In this document: positions 25,559 through 34,800 of the stretch, in pieces
Layout: each line of letters opens with the position of its first letter
How positions within the stretch are numbered: the first letter of the stretch is position 1
Source of the DNA: Suilimivivens sp963638365
GTDB taxonomy: Bacteria > Bacillota > Clostridia > Lachnospirales > Lachnospiraceae
Assembly: GCA_963638365.1 (NCBI GenBank)
Contig: CAVHRK010000025.1
Span: forward strand, 34,005-98,004
Length of the DNA stretch: 64,000 bases
Reading direction: 5' to 3'
Program-made: the position numbers and the translations under genes
Notes under the pieces: model-generated
Databases searched by the model: none
What the model saw: the letters and a program-made list of their open reading frames with translations, nothing else
What the model was told of the DNA's origin: nothing

Positions 25559-26626
25559 TTAATCCCTCATTTCCTGTTTCTGGTTATTCTCTATATCTGC
25601 TTTCTGTGCGTTTTCTTTATCCATATTCTTAAGATGCGCTTCATAGGCGGCCTGACGTTCCCGTTCCTTGATCTGCTGCTTTAAGGCTCTTTTCTCACTG
25701 CTCTTCTTTGACTTTTTCACGATCAGACGGATCAGCAGAATAACCGCAACAATAATCACAGCCCAGACAACGAGGTACGGAAGGGCAACCACAAATGCAA
25801 CGCAGAAATCAAGGAAGCCGTTTCCAATTCCTTTAAGGCTGTTTACAAATCCGCCCGTCATCCTCTGAAGACGTGTCTGTTCCGCTACCTGGGTATAGGT
25901 CTTTACTTCGTTAATATACAGATAGACGGTGCTGTAGGATACCTGATTGTCGAAGGTTCTCAGCTGGGATTCCATGCTTTCAATCTGATAGCGCACATCC
26001 GAAAGACGGCTCTCCAGCGTGATGATATCGTCAATGGTTTCTGCCTGTTCCAGGAGCTCTAACAACCGCTGTTGTTCGGTCTGCAGCGCCTCCTTATGGC
26101 TCTGCATATCCACATACTGCAGGGTAACATCCGTCACATTCTCATTCTTACTGATGACATTCGAGGATTCGGAAACAAGGGACAGGAATTCATCCAGCTT
26201 CTCTGCCGGAATCCGGGCCGTAATATTGGCATCACGAAGATTGCTGTAGCTGTTATAAGCACTTCCGTTATAGACATTACTGGTCTCGATATAACCGCCA
26301 AGCGCTTCGATCCTTCTTTCCACATTGGCAAGAAGGGTGTCAAACTCTTCAGTCTCTACAGACATATCGACATTCTTAATCAGCTTACGGCCGGTATCCT
26401 GTACCTTTTCCGCATTTTCTGTGGAACTGGCGGTGCTGTCATAATCCTCGCTTGCCGTTTCCTCATAATAGCTGTTGTCATAACTGTACATATCATCGCT
26501 TAAATAAGCAGAATCTGCTACTGCAGCTTCCGTCGCTGCACTCTTTGAAGAAGCACCGCAGCCGGTTAATCCTACTGCCATAAGTCCTGCTAAAACGACA
26601 TAACGCCACGTTATCTTTTTTCTCAT
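25559..26626 (-). CDS. DUF4349 domain lipoprotein
   Basis: About 355 residues. Signal peptide with lipobox LTGC, a low-complexity Ser/Ala/Tyr/Asp-rich linker (about 25-75), a DUF4349 domain (RKLIKNVDMSVETEEFDTLL to about 265) containing a long coiled coil (SHKEALQTEQQRLLELLEQ), a C-terminal membrane helix (about 285-310) and a basic tail. The family is predicted to sit at the membrane; function unknown. The second of two close ATGs is used because GGAGG would overlap the first. It is the first gene of the era-recO-glyS run. Confidence 0.85.
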   Translation of the reverse strand: MRKKITWRYVVLAGLMAVGLTGCGASSKSAATEAAVADSAYLSDDMYSYDNSYYEETASEDYDSTASSTENAEKVQDTGRKLIKNVDMSVETEEFDTLLANVERRIEALGGYIETSNVYNGSAYNSYSNLRDANITARIPAEKLDEFLSLVSESSNVISKNENVTDVTLQYVDMQSHKEALQTEQQRLLELLEQAETIDDIITLESRLSDVRYQIESMESQLRTFDNQVSYSTVYLYINEVKTYTQVAEQTRLQRMTGGFVNSLKGIGNGFLDFCVAFVVALPYLVVWAVIIVAVILLIRLIVKKSKKSSEKRALKQQIKERERQAAYEAHLKNMDKENAQKADIENNQKQEMRD

Positions 26627-26689
26627 CCTTCTCATCCTCCCTTGCTTCTGACAAGAACACCCCTCTTATCCTATGCACGGAGCCGTTCC

Positions 26690-29620
26690 TTAAGACCGGA
26701 ACAGCTGCTCCATATTCATAAACAACTCTTTGCTTTCCTTTAATTTGTTTCCATTACCGACTACGCAGATATAATCCTGCTTCATAAAAGCTGCGACCTG
26801 TCTGCCAAGTCCCTGCATGATTTCCGGTGTGACAGCAAGCAGTTCATCACGCTCCCTCTGTAACCGTTCCATGGATAGCCCTGTCATGAAACCTCCCAGG
26901 GAATAAATACCCTTCACGGCCGGAGTCATCGGTGTATCCAGATCACTGATTGCCCCGATGATAAACTGGGTAACTTCCCGTTCATCCAATTCACAGCTCT
27001 CTATATAATCAGCCGCCTGCTCATAGGTCTTAATCGTTTTTTCAAGGTTCGGATCACGGTAAGAAACAAAGTATGCATCTCCGTTCCTGGCAAAGCTGCA
27101 CATACATCCGTACGCTCCACCAACCACACGGACCTGATTCCAGAGATAATCATATCCCATCATCACCTTAAGCACCTTTAAGGCACCTGTATACGGAAGT
27201 CCTTCTTTGACAAAGTTACCGGCACGGCATACATACTGGATCTGTCCGGCGGTTAAAAATCCTTCATTTTTCTTTTCAAGAACCGGTTCATACGTTTCCT
27301 TAACAATCTCCTCGGTATGGAGATTCTGGCGGAGACGGTCTACGGCCTCCTCAATTCCCGCATAGCCTTCTTCCGGTGCGGTATAATCCAGTAACAGGTT
27401 CTCCGGACGGAAGAGATATTTGCAGAGTTCCTTTAAGTTTGCAACCAGTTCTTCCTTACGATCCTCAAAATTCTTCGTAAGATCCTCAAGCAGACGATAC
27501 TGCGGAATGCCGTTTACCTGTTCGGTAATCGCTGCGGACTTTGAGAAGTATGACATGGCCCGGATTGCTGCCAGACTGTGTCCTGCACTCTGCATGGAAG
27601 CCTGCATATCGGATTTGCACTCCGTAAGGATTTCATACAGACGCTTCGTATCCGAGAAATCCGCATGGATCAGAATTTCTTCCAAAAGCTCTACCGCCTT
27701 GTCCTTCTGGTCAAATAAGAACTTCGTCCGGGCTTCAAAGGTCGGCTTAAACTTCGTCATATCATTCGCATTGGTATACACATTGAATACCATTTTCGTT
27801 CCACCGGTATGGATCCGGATTTCATTATACAGATCACTGTAGGAATAATGCTCCGTGTCAACCATTAAGGTAAAAATACTCTTTAAGATTCCAAGATAAG
27901 GGAACAGTCTTGCCGGTACATAAGAAGCATCGAATACGAGGTTCAGGTAACCAATTCCGTTCGTAAAAATGTTATGGTACAGAACGGGCGCTTCCTTACT
28001 ACCGCGCACCTCATTGACATAAGCCGCAGCTTCCTTCTTCATATCCTCTCTCTTAAGAAGCGGAATCTTCGCAAGATCCTCCTTCGGGCTCGGCTCCTGC
28101 TGATAAGCATGGAGTGCATGGGTTGCATCCACAACCGCCTGCTTTTCTTCGTCGGTCATCTGATCCTTCATCGCTGTCAGGCGGTCTGCAAGTTCCTTTT
28201 CCTTCTTTCCGGTAAGTCCCGGTACCGGTTCTACAACAACCACTGCTTTATGCTGATTATCAATAAAATATTTCTGTACCAGTTCTTCATAATAAGAGGT
28301 TTCAATCTTTTCTTTTAAGAACGCAAGCGTATCATTGGCTTCAATATGGATAAACGGCTTCTCTTTGTCATACAGCCAGCTGTCAAGTGCCTGCAGGCCA
28401 AGCATCAGTCCTCTCGGATAAGAGCCAAAGTCTGCTTCACGGTAACGGAATTCAAATTCATTTAAGGTTGCAAGAAGTGCTTTCTTGTCAATGCCCTGCT
28501 TCACAATTTTCTGCAGTTCTTCTTCAATAATGGATACGAACTGCTCCTGCTGTGCGGAAGAAGCGTTCTTTGCGGTAATGGAAAAATATGGCTGTGCAAT
28601 GCCGGTTTCGGAATAGCTGTACACCTCATCTCCGATTCCCGCATCCACAAGGGCCTGCTTTACCGGGGATCCCGGATCGGAACAGAGCACATGCACCAGC
28701 ACATCCATTGAAATATACAGTTCCCGGTCAAGGCTGCTTCCCATCGCAATATTATAGGTGAGATAAGTTTCGTTTTCTGCCGTATCATCCTCCATGACGG
28801 AGTATTCCCGCTTCACGCATCTCTTCTCTTCAAACGGCTTCTGTAACGGAATCGCCGAATCCACTTCCAATGTCTCATAAGAGGACAGATACTTTTCATC
28901 CAAGAAAGCAAGATATTCTTCCGGATCCAGATTTCCGTACAGATAAATCAGGCTGTTCGACGGATGATAATACTTGCCGTGGAACTTCAAAAATTCCTCA
29001 TAGGTAAGCTCCGGAATGACCTCCGGGTCTCCACCGGATTCCAGTCCATACGTGGTATCCGGATACAATCCGTTCATTACCTCGCGGGAAACCACATCAT
29101 CCGGAGAAGAAAAGGCTCCCTTCATTTCATTATAAACCACTCCGTTAATGGTAAGCGGCGCATCCATATCCTCCATCTCATAGTGCCAGCCTTCCTGGCG
29201 GAAAATCTTCTCTTCCTTATAAATATTCGGATAAAATACGGCATCCAGATAGACATGCACCAGATTCTTAAAGTCCTTATCGTTACAGCTCGCCACCGGA
29301 TAAACCGTCTTGTCCGGATAGGTCATTGCATTTAAAAAGGTATTTAAAGATCCCTTCGCCAGTTCGATAAACGGATCCTTCACCGGAAATTCCTTCGATC
29401 CGCACAATACCGAATGCTCCAAGATGTGTGCAACACCCGTGCTGTCCTTGGGCGGTGTACGGAAACCAATATAAAATACCTTATTCTCATCATCATTTAA
29501 AAGCAGCGTTACATACGCTCCGGTCTTCTTGTGCTTTAACAGATAACCGTCTGAATTCAGATCCCCGATGTGACGTTCTTCGATCACCTCGTATTTATCA
29601 AGTCCTTTTAAGCTTTTCAT
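26690..29620 (-). CDS. M16C zinc metalloprotease (presequence protease-like)
   Basis: 976 residues, four M16 lobes in one chain. The inverted zinc motif HILEH (His65, Glu68, His69) is intact in AHILEHSVLCGSKEFPVKDPF, and NEMKGAFSSPDD carries the likely third ligand region. The family (PreP/CYM1/YmxG-like) degrades small unstructured peptides in a closed chamber. No signal peptide, so cytoplasmic. SD GGAGGAAGG precedes the ATG. It lies 63 nt downstream of the small protein gene at 29684-30121. Confidence 0.94.
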   Translation of the reverse strand: MKSLKGLDKYEVIEERHIGDLNSDGYLLKHKKTGAYVTLLLNDDENKVFYIGFRTPPKDSTGVAHILEHSVLCGSKEFPVKDPFIELAKGSLNTFLNAMTYPDKTVYPVASCNDKDFKNLVHVYLDAVFYPNIYKEEKIFRQEGWHYEMEDMDAPLTINGVVYNEMKGAFSSPDDVVSREVMNGLYPDTTYGLESGGDPEVIPELTYEEFLKFHGKYYHPSNSLIYLYGNLDPEEYLAFLDEKYLSSYETLEVDSAIPLQKPFEEKRCVKREYSVMEDDTAENETYLTYNIAMGSSLDRELYISMDVLVHVLCSDPGSPVKQALVDAGIGDEVYSYSETGIAQPYFSITAKNASSAQQEQFVSIIEEELQKIVKQGIDKKALLATLNEFEFRYREADFGSYPRGLMLGLQALDSWLYDKEKPFIHIEANDTLAFLKEKIETSYYEELVQKYFIDNQHKAVVVVEPVPGLTGKKEKELADRLTAMKDQMTDEEKQAVVDATHALHAYQQEPSPKEDLAKIPLLKREDMKKEAAAYVNEVRGSKEAPVLYHNIFTNGIGYLNLVFDASYVPARLFPYLGILKSIFTLMVDTEHYSYSDLYNEIRIHTGGTKMVFNVYTNANDMTKFKPTFEARTKFLFDQKDKAVELLEEILIHADFSDTKRLYEILTECKSDMQASMQSAGHSLAAIRAMSYFSKSAAITEQVNGIPQYRLLEDLTKNFEDRKEELVANLKELCKYLFRPENLLLDYTAPEEGYAGIEEAVDRLRQNLHTEEIVKETYEPVLEKKNEGFLTAGQIQYVCRAGNFVKEGLPYTGALKVLKVMMGYDYLWNQVRVVGGAYGCMCSFARNGDAYFVSYRDPNLEKTIKTYEQAADYIESCELDEREVTQFIIGAISDLDTPMTPAVKGIYSLGGFMTGLSMERLQRERDELLAVTPEIMQGLGRQVAAFMKQDYICVVGNGNKLKESKELFMNMEQLFRS

Positions 29621-29683
29621 CGTTTCCTTCCTCCGTTTTCTTTCCCATTCATTTCCTGTTTTACTTTACTTACGACTTTATTT

Positions 29684-30121
29684 TTAGATGGAAAAAGTCA
29701 TTAAGCCAAGCTTCGATAACTCAATCTCTTCGATCATCAGCCCGGCGGCTTTCTTCTTTGCAAGATTCATCTGAGCCAGTTCCTCCACCGTCCAGATTTC
29801 TTCCTTATAAACAATCTTTTCTTTCCCGGTCATCGTTTTCTTTACGGTCTGGGTGCGTACCTTGGCTCTTGCCTTTAGCTGCCTATAGGTTTCATATACA
29901 AAGGTTCCCTTTTCCATGTAATAAAATTCACTTTCGAGCGTTGTCTCCGGTGAAGCTTCCTTTAACAGATACTGGGAAATAATCGCCTGAAACTTAAACG
30001 GCACCCGCTCATCCTGTAAAAGTTCCTCATAGGTGTATTTCACGCCCAGCGATACCGTCCGGACATCCTGCAGTACATATTTAAAATCCTGATATTCTGA
30101 AGTTCCTTCAAAAAATTTCAT
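29684..30121 (-). CDS. Small protein of unknown function coupled to the sigma-like gene
   Basis: 145 residues from the ATG that overlaps the upstream stop codon by 4 nt (ATGA). An in-frame extension upstream reads as out-of-frame sigma-like gene and is not used. The protein begins MKFFEGTSEYQDFKYVLQDV, is rich in charged residues and has a basic middle (KARAKVRTQTVKKTMTGKEK). No recognised domain, signal peptide or membrane segment. AGGAG lies 11 nt before the ATG. The tight coupling implies joint production with the sigma-like protein. Confidence 0.75.
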   Translation of the reverse strand: MKFFEGTSEYQDFKYVLQDVRTVSLGVKYTYEELLQDERVPFKFQAIISQYLLKEASPETTLESEFYYMEKGTFVYETYRQLKARAKVRTQTVKKTMTGKEKIVYKEEIWTVEELAQMNLAKKKAAGLMIEEIELSKLGLMTFSI

Positions 30122-30759
30122 TTCGTTGTATTCTCCTGATTTTCTTCCTGCGCAGTCTTGTTCTTCTGCTTTTTCTTCTCCTGATCGATGGCTTTCTTCA
30201 CAATGTCCTTCTCGGTCAGATCTTCCTGAATCAGCTCTTCCATGGCATCCATGACCATCTTCATGAGCATTCCTTCTGCCTCTCTGGCATGTTCGAGGCA
30301 CCCTAACATGGTAACGCCCTGTGCAAGAGCCAGATTGCCTTCCCCGACCAGATCCTCAATATAAACGCCCTGCCCGGTATAAAGCTTTGAAATCTCAATG
30401 ACCTGCGGCAGATAAATTTCAACAAGACGCTTCTGGGCATCCGTTTCTCCTGCCATGGCACTTAACAGAATGGCTTCCCGCTGACCATCGGTTACGGCTT
30501 CCATTGCAGCCAGCTCTTCTTCATACATTTTGAGGTAATCGACCTCTTCCTCTGACAGGTATTCATCCAGATCCACCGGCTCATCAATGCCGATTTTATG
30601 CTTCGTCAAATAGTCATACACCATCTGGAACTGGTCTTCCTGAAATTCCAGTTCTGCAAACGCCTCTGCAACCTGCTCCTTTGTCACGTAATTGCCCTGT
30701 TCTTTTGCAAGCTCCCGGATTTCTCCGAGCTTTTGTGCAAAAAGTACTTCTTTATTCAT
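30118..30759 (-). CDS. Truncated sigma-70-like protein (regions 1.1 and 2.1-2.2 only)
   Basis: 213 residues. The N-terminal 60 residues resemble sigma-70 region 1.1 (KLGEIRELAKEQGNYVTKEQV, DYLTKHKIGI). After an acidic linker, residues 107-150 match sigma regions 2.1-2.2: DAQKRLVEIYLPQVIEISKL and DLVGEGNLALAQGV. This is the helix pair that binds the beta-prime clamp. The sequence then departs from the family: no region 2.3/2.4 aromatic-rich segment, no region 3 or 4, but an acidic helix and a Lys/Gln tail. It cannot act as a normal initiation factor. Role as an RNA polymerase-binding regulator is inference. It is coupled by a 4-nt overlap to the small gene downstream. Confidence 0.78.
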   Translation of the reverse strand: MNKEVLFAQKLGEIRELAKEQGNYVTKEQVAEAFAELEFQEDQFQMVYDYLTKHKIGIDEPVDLDEYLSEEEVDYLKMYEEELAAMEAVTDGQREAILLSAMAGETDAQKRLVEIYLPQVIEISKLYTGQGVYIEDLVGEGNLALAQGVTMLGCLEHAREAEGMLMKMVMDAMEELIQEDLTEKDIVKKAIDQEKKKQKNKTAQEENQENTTK

Positions 30760-30810
30760 ATCGGTCCTTCTTTCCCAAACTTAAAATCTCGTAACTGTTC
30801 TGCAAGCGCT

Positions 30811-31707
30811 CTACTGCACATGCGTATGGGTAAACAGATGATCCTGACAGTATTCATAATTTCCGTTGCACTTCGAGCAGAAACGGAATTCCAGTTCCGG
30901 ATTCGTCTCATCCGTTCTTCCGCAGACCGCACATTTATGACGGGTGATTCCGCTGCTCTTCTTCGTTTCATGGCGTGGCTGCTGCTTCACAACCTGTTGA
31001 CGAATAATTTTAATCGGCCCCCTGCGCACCTTCTTACGGCTGGTAAAGAAAAATACCACGAAGTTAAGGAGGGAGGCGGTAATCACAAAACGGATGCCGA
31101 GGTTATAGTAAAACAGAGCCGAGCTCGTTCCATAACCGACAATGAACTGGTAAACCAGCATTGCCCCGTAAATAATGCCAAGGAACTTCACCTTGATCGG
31201 CAGAATGAAGAACAACAAAACTTCATAATCCGGGAAGGTGGCCGCATAAGCTAAAAAGATGGACATGTTGACATAGTAGGTGCTGAACATCGTCGGATAC
31301 GTGATATAGCCATCCACGGTCATCCACAGTCCAAGGCTCTGTGCCCCGAGCAGGGAACTTACTCCATACAGGATAAAGGCTCCAATCGCCGTAAAAAGAA
31401 TACCGGAAAAGATATAGACATTATACCGGTAGGTTCCCCAGGTCCGCTCTAAGCTCGTCCCGATCGAATAGTAAAAATAAAGCATTAACAGTGTCCAGAA
31501 ATCAAAGCTGTCCGGTGGAACAATCAGCCAGGTTACCAGTCTCCAGATCTGAAAATGGTGAATGATTTCATACGGATTCAAATATAAATAGGTAAAAAAG
31601 CTCGGATTGATCCATTTCATGAGGTAGCCGCATGCATAACACATAATGAGGATCAATGACAGATTCTTAATTGCATATTTGCCAAATTTCTTTTCAAAAT
31701 TACTCAT
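30811..31707 (-). CDS. Rhomboid/derlin-like membrane protein with C-terminal zinc ribbon
   Basis: 298 residues from the ATG preceded by AAAGGCG. Residues 1-222 hold about six hydrophobic segments, with a rhomboid-type FQIWRLVTWLI pattern and YSIGTSLERTWGTYRYN. The GxSG motif with catalytic serine is absent, so proteolysis is unlikely; the layout resembles derlin-type pseudoproteases. A basic linker (224-250) leads to a zinc ribbon-like tail with Cys259/262, Cys277/280 and further Cys/His at 287-296. An in-frame extension upstream has no support. It is divergent from the activase gene. Function unknown. Confidence 0.8.
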   Translation of the reverse strand: MSNFEKKFGKYAIKNLSLILIMCYACGYLMKWINPSFFTYLYLNPYEIIHHFQIWRLVTWLIVPPDSFDFWTLLMLYFYYSIGTSLERTWGTYRYNVYIFSGILFTAIGAFILYGVSSLLGAQSLGLWMTVDGYITYPTMFSTYYVNMSIFLAYAATFPDYEVLLFFILPIKVKFLGIIYGAMLVYQFIVGYGTSSALFYYNLGIRFVITASLLNFVVFFFTSRKKVRRGPIKIIRQQVVKQQPRHETKKSSGITRHKCAVCGRTDETNPELEFRFCSKCNGNYEYCQDHLFTHTHVQ

Positions 31708-31741
31708 TCTTCTACGCCTTTCAAAAACTATTAGTCCATTT

Positions 31742-31770
31742 ATTCTATCATTCCGGCTCCAAAATGTAAA
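31742..31770 (-). promoter_or_regulatory. Candidate promoter for the rhomboid-like gene
   Basis: Minus strand TTTACA (31770-31765), 17-nt spacer, TAGAAT (31747-31742), ending 35 nt before the start codon. Motif match only. Confidence 0.5.
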
Positions 31771-31783
31771 CGTAAATGTTCCG

Positions 31784-31812
31784 TTGCTTTTTGACGATTC
31801 GTGTCGTATAAT
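31784..31812 (+). promoter_or_regulatory. Candidate promoter for the activase operon
   Basis: Plus strand TTGCTT (31784-31789), 17-nt spacer, TATAAT (31807-31812), 49 nt before the start codon at 31861. The -10 is consensus. Confidence 0.6.
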
Positions 31813-31860
31813 CACATGGTGATGAAAATTATATATATAGGAAACGAAAGGCGGTAAAAT

Positions 31861-34800
31861 ATGGAAAACAAGCAATATACACTCGGCATTGATATCGGTT
31901 CAACCACCGTTAAGATTGCCATTCTGGATAGTGCACACAACATCCTTTTTTCCGACTACAAGAGACATTTCGCAAACATCAGGGAGACACTTCATTCCCT
32001 TCTTAGTGATGCATACAGTCAATTAGGAAATATCAGGCTCCACCCCATGATCACAGGATCCGGTGGATTAACCCTTGCCAACCATCTGAAGGTTCCCTTT
32101 GTCCAGGAAGTTATTTCGGTTGCCACCGCATTAAAGGAAATTGCACCGAAAACGGACGTTGCGATTGAATTAGGTGGTGAGGATGCCAAGATAATTTATT
32201 TTGAAGGCGGTAACGTGGAACAGCGTATGAACGGAATCTGTGCCGGTGGTACAGGCTCCTTTATCGACCAGATGGCTTCCCTGTTACAGACCGATGCAGC
32301 CGGATTAAACGAATATGCCAAGGGCTACAAGTCCCTCTACACCATTGCGGCCCGCTGTGGTGTATTTGCCAAGTCCGACATCCAGCCCCTCATCAACGAA
32401 GGGGCCACCAAGGAAGACCTTGCGGCTTCCATTTTCCAGGCGGTTGTAAACCAGACCATCAGTGGTCTTGCCTGCGGCAAGCCGATCCGCGGCCACATTG
32501 CCTTTTTAGGCGGTCCGCTCCACTTCCTGTCCGAATTAAAGGCTGCTTTTATCCGCACCTTAAAGCTGGACGAGGAGCATACCATCGAAACCGAACATTC
32601 CCATTTATTTGCAGCGATCGGTTCTGCATTAAATGCCAAGGAAGAAGTTTCTTATACCATGGAAGAAATGGTACAGAAACTCTCTTCGGATATCAAAATG
32701 GAATTTGAAGTAGAACGTATGGATCCTCTCTTTGCAAGCAAAGAAGAATACGATGCGTTCTGTAAGCGCCATGAAACCCATCATGTAAAAACTGCCGATT
32801 TATCCACGTATCACGGCAACTGCTATCTGGGTATCGACGCCGGAAGTACGACTACGAAGATTGCACTTGTCGGAGAAGACGGATCCTTACTTTATTCCTT
32901 CTACAGCAGTAACGACGGCAGTCCCCTAAAGACGGCCATCCGTTCCATGAAGGAAATTTCCGAACAGCTCCCTCCCGATGTACATGTCGTCCGCTCCTGC
33001 TCTACCGGATACGGCGAACAGCTTATGAAAGCTGCTTTCCTTCTGGATGACGGTGAGGTCGAGACCGTTGCCCATTATTACGCAGCGGCATTCTTCGATC
33101 CTTCCGTGGACTGTATTCTGGACATCGGCGGTCAGGATATGAAGTGTATCAAGATCAAGAATCAGACCGTAGACAGCGTGCAGCTTAACGAAGCCTGCTC
33201 CTCCGGATGCGGTTCCTTTATTGAAACCTTTGCCAAATCGTTAAATTACAGTGTCCATGATTTTGCAAAGGCCGCGCTCTTTGCGGAGCACCCGATTGAC
33301 CTGGGTACCCGTTGTACCGTATTCATGAATTCCAAGGTAAAGCAGGCACAGAAGGAAGGTGCCAGCGTCCCGGATATTTCCGCAGGACTTGCCTACTCCG
33401 TCATCAAGAATGCCTTATTTAAGGTGATCAAGGTATCCGATGCTTCTGCTCTCGGCAAAAACATCGTAGTGCAGGGTGGAACCTTCTATAACGATGCCGT
33501 TTTACGAAGCTTTGAGAAGATTGCCGGCTGTGAAGCCATCCGTCCGGACATTGCCGGAATCATGGGTGCGTTCGGTGCCGCCCTCATCGCAAGGGAACGT
33601 TACAGTGCAGATTACGAAACGACCATGCTGCCCTTTGACAAGATTCTGTCCCTGCAGTTTGAAACCAACATGGCAAAATGTAAGGGTTGTACCAACAACT
33701 GCCGTCTGACCATTAACAAATTCTCCGGCGGCCGTCAGTACATTTCCGGCAACCGCTGCGAACGTGGTCTTGGCAAGCAGAAAAATGAGAACAATGTTCC
33801 CAATCTGTTTGATTATAAATTAAAGAGAGTCTTCGGCTATGAACCGCTTTCTGCCGAAGAAGCTACACGTGGCACCGTCGGTATTCCACGTGTCCTTAAC
33901 ATGTACGAAAATTATCCGTTCTGGGCAACCTTCTTTAAGGAACTTGGCTACCGTGTGGTTCTCTCTCCGGTATCCAACCGTAAAATTTACGAGCTTGGCA
34001 TCGAGTCCATCCCGAGTGAATCCGAATGTTACCCGGCAAAGTTAGCGCACGGACACGTGAGCTGGCTCATTAACCAGAAGGTCGATTTCATTTTCTATCC
34101 TGCTCTCTTTTATGAGCGTAATGAATTTGAGGACGCCAACAATCACTACAACTGCCCGATTGTTACCTCTTATTCCGAGAATATCAAGAATAACGTGGAA
34201 GAAATCGAACGCGGTGAAGTCATTCTCCGGAATCCGTTCATGTCCTTCCGCGACCTGAAAACCATCACCGAAGCACTGGTTCGTGAATTTAAAGAGCTTC
34301 CTTCCAAAGAAGTCATTGCCGCCAGTGAAAAGGCATGGAACGAATTAAGCGCTGCCCGTACCGACATGCAGAAAAAGGGCGAGGAAACCTTACAGTACTT
34401 AAAAGAGACCGGCAAGCGCGGTATCGTTTTAGCCGGAAGACCTTATCATATTGATCCGGAAATCAACCATGGTATTCCGGAGCTGATTACCTCTTATGAT
34501 ATTGCTGTTTTAACCGAGGATTCCGTTTCCCATCTGGCGAAGCCGGAACGCCCTTTAATTGTTTCCGACCAGTGGATGTACCACTCCCGTCTCTACGCAG
34601 CCGCAAGCTATGTAAAGACCGTGGATAACCTCGATCTGATCCAGTTAAATTCCTTCGGATGTGGTCTGGATGCGGTTACGACCGATCAGGTAAATGATAT
34701 TCTGACAGGCTCGGATAAGATTTATACCTGTCTGAAAATTGATGAGGTAAATAACCTTGGCGCTGCCAGAATCCGTATCCGTTCCCTGCTCTCTGCGATC

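Noticed and set aside
30598..31254. 218-aa open frame on the plus strand across the sigma-like and rhomboid-like genes
   Set aside because: Antisense to two supported genes, spans their intergenic gap and shows no protein-like pattern.
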